A stretch of DNA of 64,000 nucleotides from Bimastos eiseni (GCA_959347315.1 OY365815.1:11476959-11540958), one strand, 5' to 3'. Positions 28,501 to 39,894 are shown, counted from the first letter of the stretch. Program-made: numbers and translations. The notes: generated by a model not told the origin, from the sequence alone.

Positions 28501-31141
28501 AGACATGTAGCCTGAGTGATATGTCGACACTGGGCCTTTTTGTCTGCTTTGTGGAATCCATCATGTACTGGAGAGGAATATCTAATTTATGGCTTATTCC
28601 TTAGTCAAAAATAGAGTTGCCATGGATCCTGGAAAGTCGTGGAATTTGTCATTGAAAAATGTACAATCTGGAAAACAAGAAAGGCAAGTGGAGGATGAGG
28701 CAGTATTCCTAAGAACCTTTCAAGGGGTTTATGGTTAGCAGCAAAGCATTATTTGGTATGTTTACTATTTAAATAATTGTTTGTATCTGTTCCTTTACCA
28801 CTACAAATTTTGTCTTAAGGTTTTATGCTAATGTTATTTTGTTATCTTTTCCAGTTTATTGAAGGACTGTGAGTCAAGACCCAAATACAAATCACTTATG
28901 GTTAGTTGAATATATTTTTAAGCGTGTTTGAATGTATGTATGTTTGAATGTACCATTTGTATTGTAAATTGTTTGAAAATTTCTTAAGTGCTGGCCAATC
29001 AGGCGCTACCAGTGTGAGGGGCCCGTGAAAAGGATAAGATTGAAGGCAGTGGAGAGAAAGAGATGGGACTAAGGCTGTCAATGGGTACCTGCCCGAGGCT
29101 GACTACCTGGGTAATGAAATCGGTTTTCGGGTAACCGAAATTTCATAAAAATACGTGATTTTACCTGAACGTATACCAGAAATATTCAGTTGGTCATATT
29201 GGCTGACTGCCCAGGCAATGGAATCGATTCTCGGGTGCTCCACATCTGTAAAATGTGCAATTCCCTACATTTCCTAATAAAATGTCGACGGGTATTTAAC
29301 ATTTTTGACAGCCTTAGATGGGACCCTCAGTCAGAGCATTCAGTCAGAATTGTAGAGCATAACAGATTACATTACATTACAACAGAGGCAGGAGATCATT
29401 CTACAGTGAAGGGCCAATGCAGACAAAGCTCGAGATTGGGCCATGACAGTCAGTGAATAAGCAGGACTCCCATAAGTCACTTTTGTGGGAACTGAGAAAT
29501 TTTAAAAGATTTAGATTACAACCATAGCCTTGTATTTAGCTCCAATTTTAATCTTGATTGGATATACTGGGTCCCAGTCCTAATGAGTAGAACATGAAGC
29601 CAATGGTCTCTGCATTCCAGAATAATACAGCAGCCAATGGCCAGTGGATTAGGAGTTCAGCCTTTTGGGAGTTTGCCCAGTACCCTGTCATGGCATCTGG
29701 CTTCATAGGGATGACATCAAGACCAATCGTTTACATTTACTATCCAGGGAGGTGAACTTTGTGTGGTTCCCACTGCCCACAATTATTCGACTGTATCAGA
29801 TCAATTCTTGAACACAGAGTTCACTGGAAAGACTATGCTACAGTTACACTAATGGACTTAGACCTGGTCTAAATGTGCCTTTTGAAGACAAAATTGGCTA
29901 TGTAGTATGTACCAAAAAAAATGGTCTATCGAAAGATTGTTGTTACCGCGCACTCAATTTGTATGTAAGTATGTTTATTAGCCAATTGCTAAATGCACTT
30001 TGACGTACACTGGCCTTCTGGAATAAGTTCTGTTCCCCAGGCAGAGAAATTCAGGGTGAAATTCTGGGCCACAGGCAGACAAATTCAGGGTGAAATTCTG
30101 GGCCACAGGCTGAGAAATTCAGGGTGAAATTCTGGGCCACAGGCTGAGAAATTCAGAGCCCCCAGGCAGAGAAATGTGGGGCAGTCAATTAGACAGAATT
30201 GTTCTATAGCAGAAATGACAAGTAAGGTAATAGTGTATATACTTGACGTTTAACCCTTCAACGATGAGAGCTGCATTGGTTTTCCCATACATTTTAGTAC
30301 ACGCTTGTCGTTAAGGGAATAAACTGTTGTAGTTAATGTCAGTTGTAGTGTATTTAACAAGGCATAAATCATACACTTTATTTGGCAAACAACTAACTCT
30401 TGTTTCTTAATCATCATCTTGTCATGATGTCAGCCATTTGGTAGCAATGGGTGCAATGTTCATGTTCATAGATCATTTGTCCTTATTTACATCGTTTATT
30501 GAGCATCACTTGTTACGATGTTGCTTGATTCCAGAGGGTTTCTAAACTGCACAAGTTGCCCTTGTGTATGTTTGTCTGTGTCCTGTTCATGAGTCTACTA
30601 TTGTAGGGCCACACTATCTCCCTTGTGAACTGACTGGTTTCAGAACGATGTATTAAATGCAAGTAGATTTTGTAAATGATTGGTATTATTTTTTTTAGAA
30701 AACCTATGAAATACAAGTCATTTTTTTTAGATAGATACATGGCAAAAGCTTTAATTATGACATCAGCTCTATTAGAATGACGTAGAAGTCACCCGATGGA
30801 ATTGATGAATATTGTGAATAGGCAAATGCAGTGAATGCACATAGGGATTTGACAAAGATATCTATTCCATAAACGGTTGTTCATAAGCGAATTAATTGAT
30901 ATTATGAGTGGAGCAAATATTGCAAATGAATAATTTATTGATATTAGGAATGAATGAGCGATGAAATGATTGATGCTGTGAATGGAATAATGTTGATTCA
31001 ATTCATGCCATCTTCTGGTGACAGGCTCACGACTTCTTCCGTCGTTGCGATGCGGCTTCCATCGATGTCACCGGTTACGTCACAAGCATTTTGGATCAGA
31101 TTCCTGCTGACGACCTTGCCATGGAAACGAACAACTCCTAA
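19575..31141 (+). CDS. MAP2K4: MAP kinase kinase 4 (MKK4/SEK1-type), complete 12-exon gene
   Basis: Dual-specificity kinase that phosphorylates JNK (and p38) in the cytoplasmic stress cascade. Exons: 19575-19587, 20191-20344, 21354-21414, 22010-22123, 22892-23011, 23684-23806, 24873-24924, 26231-26358, 27301-27378, 28125-28270, 28855-28900, 31025-31141. They join in frame to 383 aa plus TAA, close to the 399 aa of human MKK4. Start context is AAAATGGCG. Visible: a docking-like basic/LxL motif KSRLQLNI (8-15), a P/Q-rich tract (about 27-43), [13 protein letters not shown], the P-loop GRGAYG (92-97), the lysine of MAVK (114), HRD (211-213), DFG (231-233), the phospho-loop SIAKT (S241, T245), MAPERIDP, and a C-terminal SILDQIP region. 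All catalytic residues are present. The tiny first exon and the HGHHHYQ insert are distinctive. Confidence 0.97.
21415..22009. other. MAP2K4 intron 3, nothing recognised
   Basis: AT-rich; no repeats or coding pattern recognised. Confidence 0.4.
23956..24030. mobile_element. TTAA-flanked palindromic MITE (75 bp)
   Basis: TTAA at 23952-23955 and 24031-24034 bracket inverted ends CACATTGACCGC and GCGGTCAAAGTG. Inside lies an 18-bp perfect palindrome GGACGTGTATACACGTCC (23971-23988). The TTAA target is typical of piggyBac-type elements. It lies in MAP2K4 intron 6. Confidence 0.65.
24094..24270. mobile_element. Foldback MITE, TIR TGTTACAGGCAATGT
   Basis: The left arm TGTTACAGGCAATGTATGAA with AGGG and TTTTGTAAAATGCCT is mirrored by the right arm ending in ACACATTGCCTGTAACA. 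The arms span about 45 bp. The loop contains TTAGGGTT-type repeats. MAP2K4 intron 6. Confidence 0.75.
25145..25828. mobile_element. hAT-type MITE, perfect 8-bp target duplication ACCAGGAT
   Basis: ACCAGGAT occurs at 25137-25144 and again at 25829-25836. The ends are TAGGGCATAACCG and the inverse of TAGAGAATAACCG. The subterminal parts carry repeated TATTCGG/CGCCTCGG motifs; the centre is AT-rich and includes a (TA)n run near 25575-25595. It is 684 bp without coding capacity. MAP2K4 intron 7. Confidence 0.85.
26402..26447. repeat. Copy of dispersed 'TTATAAAGCGCCTCTCACAG' repeat
   Basis: Nearly identical over its length to 4420-4463, including the following CCTAATCAGAG(A/G)CGCTCC. MAP2K4 intron 8. 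Confidence 0.65.
26560..27120. repeat. T-rich degenerate tandem repeat in MAP2K4 intron 8
   Basis: The phrases TTAGTATCTT, ATCTCTTGTTGTTA and TCTCTGTTA recur every 90-120 bp with heavy divergence. It may be an old satellite; the unit is not sharply definable by eye. Confidence 0.35.
27560..27990 (+). mobile_element. CR1-like LINE 3' fragment
   Basis: It starts with a recognisable [11 protein letters not shown] block of the LINE ORF2 C-terminal region and continues through frameshifted sequence. It ends with the tail phrase GGTGCTATTTAAATCTATAA, the same tail seen across the window. It lies in MAP2K4 intron 9. Confidence 0.5.
28271..28854. other. MAP2K4 intron 10, nothing recognised
   Basis: No repeats or coding pattern identified. 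Confidence 0.4.
29070..29316. mobile_element. hAT-type MITE, TIR TAAGGCTGTCAA, copy 2, perfect target duplication
   Basis: GATGGGAC stands at 29062-29069 and 29317-29324, a perfect 8-bp target duplication. Ends are TAAGGCTGTCAA and TTTGACAGCCTTA. The interior aligns with 6732-7027 (for example TAATGAAATCGGTTTTCGGG) but is about 50 bp shorter. MAP2K4 intron 11. Confidence 0.9.
30038..30175. repeat. 34-bp minisatellite, about 3.5 copies
   Basis: The unit CAGGCAGAGAAATTCAGGGT plus GAAATTCTGGGCCA is repeated head to tail with one or two substitutions per copy. MAP2K4 intron 11. Confidence 0.85.
30254..30319. mobile_element. TTAA-type palindromic MITE (66 bp)
   Basis: CCCTTCAACGATGAG follows TTAA at 30250-30253; the right end reads inward CCCTTAACGACAAGCG. 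It is related to 4114-4177. The right target site has decayed. Confidence 0.45.
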
Positions 31142-31959
31142 GCAACCGTTTCTACTGTGGATACAAACAGCTCCGAAGCAGCGGGCTGCCAGTCTCGCAC
31201 TATTGCTTATAATTTACTGTATAGAATGTTTCTTTTATGTTTACGAAGCCGATAATGATTCTCAATTCGTTTCACGGAACGGGGCCAAGGAACTGCTTGA
31301 GATTACTGGGTCGACAGCGATGTTTTCATGTGCGTAGTAGTACTCTGTTTTGAGTAGACAATGAGTTGGAAAATTGGACGAGTTATTAGGCGCATGGTGA
31401 TGAATGGAGAAGGGTGAAATCTTGGAGGGTAGGCCAAGGCATCGAGATGGTTAAATGTGAGTTTATGGTTAAGTTAATGCAAGTATGTTGACTGGAGAAC
31501 CACCAAACTGAATGTTGATGAAGTAAAGCCACTGTAGGTGCAAGTAGTGCAGGTGGGAAAGGATTTGTACAGTATATACCCAATGATGTGAAAGTGAAGT
31601 GCAGAGGGAAGTAAAGAAATGTTACAGGGCTTTTTAGCCTGGAGAAACCAGGTGGATGCTAATATCGTTGGTTATATCTGAAATTGAATCTGTGGTAAAG
31701 TGTTCTTGATGTCCAAGGATGTGTAAGGCTCTTAAATTTGACGTTTGAAGTGACGCTATTGTGGCAACGTGTCGCATGCAATTTTCCGTGGACCAAAAAG
31801 CATAAGGCAGCTTTTGCACACAGGCAGTAGAGGTCGATTCAAATGGGGTTAAGGTGCATAAGCTTTGTTGATGCATGAAAAACTTTGGGAACAATGATGC
31901 CCTTAACTGCAATGTTACAGTAATGATGTAATGTAATTTCTTATATTAGATAATATAGC
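31142..31959. other. MAP2K4 3' flank, nothing recognised
   Basis: Presumably contains the 3' UTR; no canonical AATAAA stands out close to the stop codon. The minus-strand frame at 31634-31912 is not recognisable. Confidence 0.4.
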
Positions 31960-32720
31960 GTGATGTGTTTTGTCTCCAATGATTTTTGCAATCGTTATGA
32001 ACTGGATAATGACGAGGGCAACAAAAGAGCTCAACACGGGACTGATATGGAATGCAGATGACAGATTGAAAGATCTGGACTTTGCTGACGACATTGCCGT
32101 ACTGGACCATACCTGGGAGGGGATGAAGAAGCTAACAAGCAGGATGCGGGCAGAGGCGGAAAAAATTGGACTTAACTATCGACCCAGAAAAATAAAAAAT
32201 CATGAAAGTCGAGAAATGGAGAAAAGAAGACAAGATCTTAATTGATGGAAGAGAGGTGGAATCTGTGGACACCTTCTGCTACCTAGGCAGCCTCGTGTCA
32301 TCGGATAGCAGCTGTGACAAAGAAATAAAGATGCGAATAGGAAAGGCAAACACTGCATTTGAGAGGCTCACAAATATCTGGAAGATAAATGGATGTAGTT
32401 TAAAAAGACCAAGGTCCGCCTGTACAATGCCGTGGTAGTGAGTACACTGTTGTATGGATCTGAGACATGGCCAATGAGGGTGGCAAACAGGAAGAGACTG
32501 GAGGTGGCTCATCACAGATGGCTGCGAAGAATCTTGCATATATCATAGAGAGACAAAATAACCAACAAGATTGTACGAGAGAAAATGGGGCAGGAAGACA
32601 TCAAGAGCAACATCAGAAGGAGAAGACTAAGGTGGATGGGGCATGTCTGTCACATGGAGGAGGAGAGAAGAACTAAACAGGTGATGTCCTGGTGTGTGGG
32701 AGAGTGACGGAGGAGAGGAA
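31960..32720 (+). mobile_element. Truncated, frameshifted non-LTR retrotransposon (RT palm to C-terminus)
   Basis: In plus-strand order: SPMIFAIVMNWIMTRAT, the palm LDFADDIAVLDHTWEGMKKL, a frame change to KILIDGREVESVDTFCYLGS with CDKEIKMRIGKANTAFERL, then LLYGSETWPMRVANRKRLEV, AHHRWLRRILH and IRRRRLRWMGHVCHMEEERR. At least two frameshifts separate the blocks, so it is dead. The sequence runs directly into the satellite at 32730-34000. Confidence 0.85.
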
Positions 32721-32729
32721 GACCGAGAA

Positions 32730-34000
32730 AAAACTGGGCAGAGCTGGACTGGCCTTGCCTCGGCCGAAAAATAAAATAATATGCCACAAAATAAAGTGAA
32801 GCGTATAGAGCTCAACTGAAGGGAAATGCATTGAAATTAATTTGAATTAGACTAAATTAACTGAAAAGAGCTGTGCTTTTTTGCAAGGCTGGGTAGGGAT
32901 GTTGTGTACAGGGATGAGCCAGTGTCTTGCTCGTGTGGTCAGCCTTCCTGAGGTATAATGGGCTGGACTGAGCTCTACTGACCTTACCTCGGTCGGAAAT
33001 AAAATAAAATAAAATACCACAAAATAAACTGAAGTGCATAGAGCTGAACTAAAGTGAACTGTATGTAAATAAAGTTGATTTAGATTAAATTAACTGAAAA
33101 GACATGAGCTGTTGTGCTAGGCTGGGCAAGGCCGAGGTGTCCAGGGCTGGCATAGGGTCAGGATCGGCTGGGCAGCCCTTTTGAGGTATAATGGGCTTGA
33201 CAGAGCCGGGCTGGACTTGCCTTGGCCGAAAATAAAATAAACTAAAATGTGGGGGATGGGGTGTACAGGGATGAGCTAGTGTTTTGCTCGCCTGGGCAGC
33301 CCTCCTGAGGTATAATGGGCTGGACAATGCTCTACTGACCTTATCTCGTTCGGAAATTAAATAAAATACCACAAAATAAACTGAAGTGTATAAAGCTGTG
33401 CTGAATAGAACTGAAGTGAACTGTAGCAAGATTAAGTAGAATTAGACTAACTCATCTGAAAAGAGATGAGCTTTTGTGCTAGGAAGGGTGTCCAGGGTTG
33501 GGCTAGGGTCAAGCTAGGCTTTGCAGCCCTCCTGGGATATTAGTGGGCAGGACAGAGCTGGACTGGCCTTGCCTTGGCCCAAAATAAAATAAATTACCAC
33601 AAAACAAAGTGAGGTGTGTAGAGCTGACTGAAGTGAAATTAAAGTTGAAATAGATTGAATTAAATGAAAATAGCTGGGCCGTTGTACTAGGTTGGGCAGG
33701 GATGGAGTGTCCAGGACTGGGTCATGCTCGGCTTGGCAGCTTCTGAGTCCTGAAGTGTAGTGGGCAGGACAGAGCTCGATTGGCCTCGGCCGATAATAAA
33801 ATAAAATAAACTACCACAATATAAACTGAAGCGCATAGAGCTGAACTGCATTGAACTGAAGTAAATTGTATGTAAATAAATTTGATTTAGATTATATTAA
33901 CTGAAGAGAAATGAGCCGCTGTGCTAAGTTGGGTGGGGCTGAGATGTCCAGGGCTGGGATAGGGTCAGGATCGGCTAGGCAGCCCTTCTGAGGTATAATC
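32730..34000. repeat. Satellite of about 225-240 bp units (about 6 copies)
   Basis: The landmark CCTTGCCTCGGCCGAAAATA (with variants) followed by AAATAAAATACCACAAAATA and a CATAGAGCTGAACT block recurs at about 32752, 32981, 33218, 33339 (short unit), 33565 and 33781. Each unit also holds GAGGTATAATGGGC and TGAGCTGTTGTGCTAGGCTG-type phrases. The first unit is continuous with the LINE 3' end, so the satellite probably arose from LINE 3' UTR sequence. Confidence 0.85.
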
Positions 34001-34009
34001 AGATTTTTA

Positions 34010-35290
34010 TGGTCTCTAGATGTCTCAAGATAGTTTTTTGGTGTCTCGGTCTCGGAAGCCTGTTGTCTCAGTCTCGCGGTAGTGTCGAATTTTTCGAAAC
34101 GGTCTTGAAGTGAAAGTCTTGTTATGTCTCGGTCTTGGTCTCGAATGCGTCGGTCTCAGTCTTGGTCTTAGAGGAACGGTCTTGTGATTGTCTCCGTCTT
34201 ATATTAGCGTTCTTGGTCATTTGCCGTATCAGAGGAATTTTTTATATTTGTAGTTATTTTAGATTATTAGATATGTTTAGGCCCTATGCGATTGTTATAA
34301 TATCGATTTGTGGCTTGCTGCTCGTCTATATATATGCCTATATGTTACTATGGGCAAACAAATGCATTTGCAACGGAGCCAGCCATTTCAAAATTTGCTT
34401 TCACGAATATCAAGGTTTTGGAACAATCTAATAATTACGTGGTCGGTCACATGTAGACTCTGTTAACCTACAATTCCGAGTAGGCCTACAAATATTCCTT
34501 TCAAACGGAACATTAATCTACTTGTTCAGATGTCTTAAAGTAGGCCTATTTAGGCTACCATTCGCATACCGGAAAGACATGAGCTGTTGTGTGACTTCAA
34601 TTATCTTAAAGTGGAAAAATGTCTGAGAGTGAACCTGAAACTGTGAAGTTTGCGTTTACGCAATTTGAAGTTATTGACAAAACAATAGCTATGGCGTGCC
34701 GTTTGTCATGGATACCACCATAACCGAAAAACAACTTCCGAGTTTCTCAGGGCGAGTAAGGATATGCGCATATTTATAATTTCGTTTGGTATTTGGTATC
34801 GAATTTGCTTGTTTAAAGTCGTCTAGAAAATTTCAGACGTGTCTAAAATAAGGCTTTCTTTATACTATTCGGAAGGTAGGATATTAGTCACAGGAAGAGA
34901 TTTTTTTAATATAGGCCTATACTCATGCAGTCATGTTTAATCCATTAGTGCTCAGCGTCCGTTAAAACAGACGCTCAGAAAACTCGTTGCCAGATTAATA
35001 GGATCTTCATTATGGAGGATGGGCCCTTCGTAGTATAGTCTCGAACCTTAATTTGAGTTACGGTACGTCACTGCCTCTGCAAACTCTAGCCCGGAGATAG
35101 TGTTTAGGCCTAATAGTTTCAGCTGATTTTAAAAAGGCATGATAGATTACAGATTCATGGATAGCAGGAACGGATTTAAGAACGAGAATTTGACCTGCTC
35201 CACGCGTGAGAAATTTCCCGCATGATTCTCGTCCACCACCATCCGGAATTGTGAGTATCACGTGTCTGCATAGATATGATATTTCATTGC
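34010..35290. repeat. Dispersed repeat with GTCTCGGTCT head, copy 1
   Basis: Shared landmarks with 40885-41960 in the same order and orientation: GTGTCTCGGTCTCGGAAGCC, CTTGAAGTGAAAGTCTTGTT, GGCTTTCTTTATAC(T/C)ATTC, and a CCGG(A/G)A(A/C)TGTGAGTA(T/C)CACGTGT block with CATAGATA. Size is about 1.1-1.3 kb. No coding capacity; class unknown. Confidence 0.7.
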
Positions 35291-35619
35291 ATAGATTTCT
35301 TCATTAAATTAATGTAGTGTGTATGTAAATCTTCGAAAATTACTCAGCACACACAAGAGCCACATCACGACCCAATATATCGGCGCTATGTCAAAATGAA
35401 AGAATTATAGAGAACTATGCGAATTATTTTATATTCAACATTTGGCATTTGGGATTTCAAAAATAAAATTATAAGGATGGGAATTCGGTGCAATTCGAAT
35501 AATATGTCGTCCAATTCGCCTCTTCCACGTTATTCGGTTTCGTGTTGCTTCCTTTTAGCACAAGTGTATTATTATTCTTGCTAAGACATGCTCTTTTTGA
35601 TGCTAGCTATCGACTATTC

Positions 35620-35700
35620 CAGCGGTTCTCAACCTTTTTGGCATGGCGACCCACTTTGAAGTATCTAGATCCTAACGAGACCCACCATTCCAAAATCTGG
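35620..35700 (+). mobile_element. hAT (Tip100/Zaphod-like) left terminus fragment
   Basis: CAGCGGTTCTCAACCTTTTT followed by GGCATGGCGACCCACTTTG is the characteristic left end of a hAT subgroup. It is truncated about 80 bp in, just before the LINE at 35730. Confidence 0.6.
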
Positions 35701-35729
35701 GAGCATGTATGTAGGCCCCTATTAGGCAA

Positions 35730-36560
35730 TTTACAGGGCGCCTTTTAAGAACCTCTCGAAGGCGCTAACGTAGCTACCCAATAGATTTGGAACAAATGCA
35801 ATTTGTGTAATTTAGAAAAATTGGCTGCAAGCAATGCAATGTTGCGAAGTTGTAACGGAAGAGCGTTCCAGTATGATGGTCTAATGCGTGAGAAGGCACG
35901 GTTTGTCCGGATCGATGTACGGGAGCGCGTGACCATCAAGTCCCCACGAGCCGCAGCACGCAAGGATCGACGACCTGGCTGGCTGGCTGGAGACGGGAAG
36001 ACAGAGCTCTCTGATGTATTCTGGAGCCGTGCCGACCACCGATGTCCGTCCCATGAGGGTGATCTTGAATGTGACCCTATCTTCAACCGGGAGCAAGTGC
36101 AGTGTGTCACACATATAGCTTGAAATATGCGAGTATTTTGGCAGCAGGGCAACGACTCGAGTGGCGCAGTTGAGAACATATTGAAGCTGTCTTATCCAGA
36201 ACTTTGGCAGACCGCACGGACCTTCCAATGAAGAAATGCTGCTTTAATCGCCTTGTCAACCCTCGAACGCGCTTGTCTCTTGCCCAGCCACATAAATTCA
36301 GTTTTATCCGGGTTCAAACTTAGCCGATTGGAGGACTTGATCTGCACTTACTCCACAATTGCCAAGATTTCTGACACGACCTTCAGTGTCTCAGATGGGC
36401 GGCATGTCAAGTACAGTTGGGAGTCGTCGGCTTATTGATGAACCCGGGCTCCAAGAGCACATATTATCAGAGGTTAAAGTGGTTTGGGTGAGCAGTGGGA
36501 ACTCCAAAGTTCGAGGTGACTCGATAGGAGACAGGACCGTCAATGTCTACAGTCTACCCC
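35730..36560 (-). mobile_element. CR1-like LINE fragment with RT palm and intact-looking C-terminus, frameshifted
   Basis: Minus-strand blocks: RVTSNFGVP (about 36510), ADDSQLYLTCRPSETLKVV (36430-36370), SNRLSLNPDKTEFMWLGKRQ (36330-36270), QLQYVLNCATRVVALLPKYS and LHLLPVEDRVTFKITL (36170-36050), GDLMVTRSRTSIRTNRAFSR with SYWNALPLQLRNI (35950-35840). A stop and frameshifts are present. It ends near AAAAGGCGCCCTGTAAATTG, the tail family seen elsewhere. Confidence 0.85.
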
Positions 36561-36569
36561 TAACCAGGC

Positions 36570-37630
36570 CTTATGCAAATTTAAGAATTGTATTCTTCGA
36601 TGAACCCGCATTCCACTTTTTTCAAATGTAAAAGATAATACATTAAAAAATTCAAAAAATAATAATAATTTGCATTGATTTTTTAACATGTATCATCTTT
36701 CTTTCCCTAAAAATAAATACGAATCCTGCAAATTTTTTGAATAAATAGATGTATATTTATACGGCCTAATGTCGATAATGTGTCGAGTTCAAACTCAAAG
36801 AGCAAGGGTTCGGATCCCACATACAGTTAGGCTTATATTGAGCCAGTCAAATAGCCAACTGTAGCTACATGGGCCTAACAAAAGAAAGTATTAATGAAAT
36901 TCTATTCAGTCTATGATGTTGTCTCCACACGAAAGACTCAATAGACAGCTGTAACCTGAGTGATGTGCAGAATTAATATATTCATTTCACTTAACCCCTA
37001 TCACACTCGCCGTGCTCAGGTTTAGGTGTTTATTCCATTCAGCAACTCTTGGAAATGATCAGAAACCCTGCCACCTCTACTATCTTAATAATCTCGATAA
37101 TCTTGCTCCATAGCAGTGTATTGACGTAGGAACTTGCCACGTAAATGGACAAGTTATCTCTCACCCCCTCAAGATCGAAATCATTTGGCCAAGCATTGGG
37201 ATCAAGAGATCAGACACTAGAACTACACAGATCCTTCTCCGAATCTGCCAACAGTTTTTTTGTCATGCCGCTTGGTAAAACTGGCCTTGATAAATTTCCC
37301 TCTCTTTCCCACTGCAAGTAGCAACCGATACACCTTTGAAAGCTCTTGCATCTGCAGCCTGACCAGTTTCAGCATAGTACAGTACTGTCCACTCAGTCAT
37401 TTCTAGTTGTATAATGACTTCGATTCGTCTTGTCAGGACTCAGGAGTAGATGATCAACAGGAAGAGTGATATAAACTATCTGCAATGCTAAGGACAAATC
37501 GGCCAACTCTTCCAGGGCATCATACACGAGTCTTTGTGAAAACAGGGTTAGCTAGTTTCATGACCGTTCCCAACAATTTCTGCTGCTCTCAAACAGCTCC
37601 TACAAATCGCTGATCAATTGCTGAAATAAT
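36570..37630. other. Gene-free stretch
   Basis: No repeats or coding pattern identified. A B-box-like GGTTCGGATCCC occurs at about 36809 without a convincing A box. Confidence 0.4.
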
Positions 37631-37639
37631 TGTGCAACA

Positions 37640-38050
37640 CTCTGTAGCATTGCCGAACATCTCCAACCAAGACGAAGAGCTTACATTTGCACCCCACATT
37701 CACCGTCTCCGGTGTCACTGTGTGATTCATGCTAAAAGTTGCAATGCTACTCGCTCGATAACTCCAGATGCCACCGCTACACTTGTCCACTCATTCATCA
37801 AATTACTGCGGCTCACTCTATGTAGGCCTCCAAATTTGGCGGTTGCCGTGCCTGGACCGGGTCCTGCGTTCTGCTGCACGTCTTGTCGGTCGCATTCCGA
37901 AATGTGGCCACGTCTCCGGTTAGATGCTGGATGCGCTCCAATAGCCACTCCTTCCAACAGCGGTTCTCGTACCCCATCATCGTTCTGGTCTGGTAGTCTT
38001 TGCCTCCTTGCCAGGTCTCGTCTACGCCGATCTTCGGCACACGGAGGAAG
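37640..38050 (+). mobile_element. CR1-like LINE C-terminal fragment
   Basis: The plus frame from about 37853 reads DRVLRSAARLVGRIPKCGHV followed by SG, a stop, and MLDAL, the conserved block before the C-terminus of CR1-like ORF2. Later sequence (VYADLRH at 38022) is out of frame. It abuts the purine-rich minisatellite at 38041. Confidence 0.7.
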
Positions 38051-39720
38051 GGAGAGTGAGGGCAAAAATTAGGAAAGGGAGGAAAAGGGTAAATGGAGGA
38101 AAGGGAGGGCGAGCTGCTGCCCTCAACCTCCCATTCCTTAATTTTAGTTCATTTCTGGATGGCACAATGTTTACCGTAATAAGCGATGTCTGTTTAACAC
38201 GGTATAACAAGCTCGCTTCCATTCGCTAGGTGTCGATATGTATACGGTGTCGGTGATTAGTTCACGTCTATTCGCTAGGTGGTGCAACGTATGCGGTGTA
38301 TATTTACACGATACAATTGGTTTACGACCATTCGCCATGTACATGGTGTCTATTTAATACGATATAATTAGTTCACGTCTATTCGCTAATTGGCGCAATT
38401 TAAAAGGCGATTATTTAATACGATATAATTAGTTCACTTTCCTCCGTTTGCCCTAAACCTTCCTTTCCTCTTCGCCAGAGTGCCGACAGTGTTCGTTGCT
38501 GTTTAACGACACTGTGATAACAAAGCTTCATCAGCGTCGCCCTCCTCTTGCATCCAGACCTTGGACTGGCACCGCCAGTATATCCCAACTTGTTTCGTTT
38601 TCGTTCTTCTAACGGAGGATTGGGAGGAAGATCGCATATGGAGGATAGGGAGGGTGATGGGCAGATTGAGAAAGGGGAGGAAGAGAGCATATGCAGGGAA
38701 AGGAGGAAGAGAGCTAATGGAGGAAAACGAGAAGTTGGAGGAAAGACAGGAAGAGAGCATATGGAGGAAAGGATGGATGATGGCAAAATGAAGTAAGGGG
38801 AGGAAGAGAGCAAAAGGGAGGAAAGGGAGGATGAGGGCTTACGATTGCTGTTACGATTGCTGTTATTGTAGCGGCATGGCTGCGTTACGGCGCTTTAGAA
38901 ATCGTCCATTTAATAATAGTATTTATAATAATAAGAAGAATAATAATATTGCTGTTACGGTTGCTGCTAGGTTTGCTCACTTTGCTGTCTAAATGTTTTG
39001 AGCTACGCGTCTTCGGAATCTAGATAGCACAGACAGTATTTAATAGTTTAAGTTACTGTTACGATTGCGGTTGCTGTTAGGATTGCTGTTACGATTGCTC
39101 TTACGGTTGCTGTTATTACGTTTGGAGGACAGGGAGAAAGAGAGCAAATAGAGGAAAGTGACCAGTTGCCGTTTCTATAAGGCGCCACCTAGCGAATCGA
39201 GATGAACTAATTTTGACACGCTAAATAAACACCGTGTAAATGACACCACGTAGCGAATCGAGATGAACTAATTCTAAGACGTTAAATAAGCACCGTTTAG
39301 GTGGCGACACCTAGCGAATCGAGACGAACTAATTTTAACACGTTAAGTAAACACCGTATAAATGTCGCCACCTTGCGAATCGAAATGAACTAATTTTTAT
39401 GTGTTCAGGAAACACCGCTTATATGGAGATACCTAGCGAGTCGAAATGAGCGAATTGTCACCCGTCTTTTCCAGTTTCCACCATATGCCCTCATTCTCCC
39501 TTTCTCATATTTTGCTCTCTTCCTCCATTTTGCCGTCATACTCCCTTTTCTCCAAATGTTCTCTTCCTCCCTTCCTTCAATTGCTCTCTTCCTTTCCTGC
39601 CTACATTTTCCCCACGCCATCCATATGCTATCTTCTCCTCTTTCCTCCACTTGCTCTCACTCTCCCTTTGCTCCGTAAGCTCTCTTCCTCCCTATCCTCA
39701 ATTTTGATCTCTTCCTTTCT
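38041..39720. repeat. Foldback-like symmetric structure with tandem sub-repeats
   Basis: The left half has purine-rich GGAGGAAAGGGAGGA (38041-38110) and about four units containing ATTCGCTAGGTG and ATTAGTTCACGTCTATTCG (38215-38440). The right half has about five 61-bp units containing CACCTAGCGAATCGAGATGA plus ACTAATT (39180-39445), the reverse complement motif, then pyrimidine-rich CTCTCTTCCTCC (39475-39720). The centre (38450-39120) holds a further GGAGGAAGAGAGCATATG block and GTTACGATTGCTG repeats. Long terminal inverted regions built of tandem repeats are typical of foldback transposons. Confidence 0.6.
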
Positions 39721-39894
39721 TTTTAACTAATGTTCGTGGTTGTTGAGTGCTTGTCTTTAACGCCGGTGAATAAGGTAGTCTTCCTGACGTGGCTTTTGTG
39801 GGTGCTGAGAAATCTTCGAGGATTTACAGTACATTACATTTACGAATGATTGAAAATGGAGAGGCACTGTTGGCTGTTGCACAATTTTATCCTT

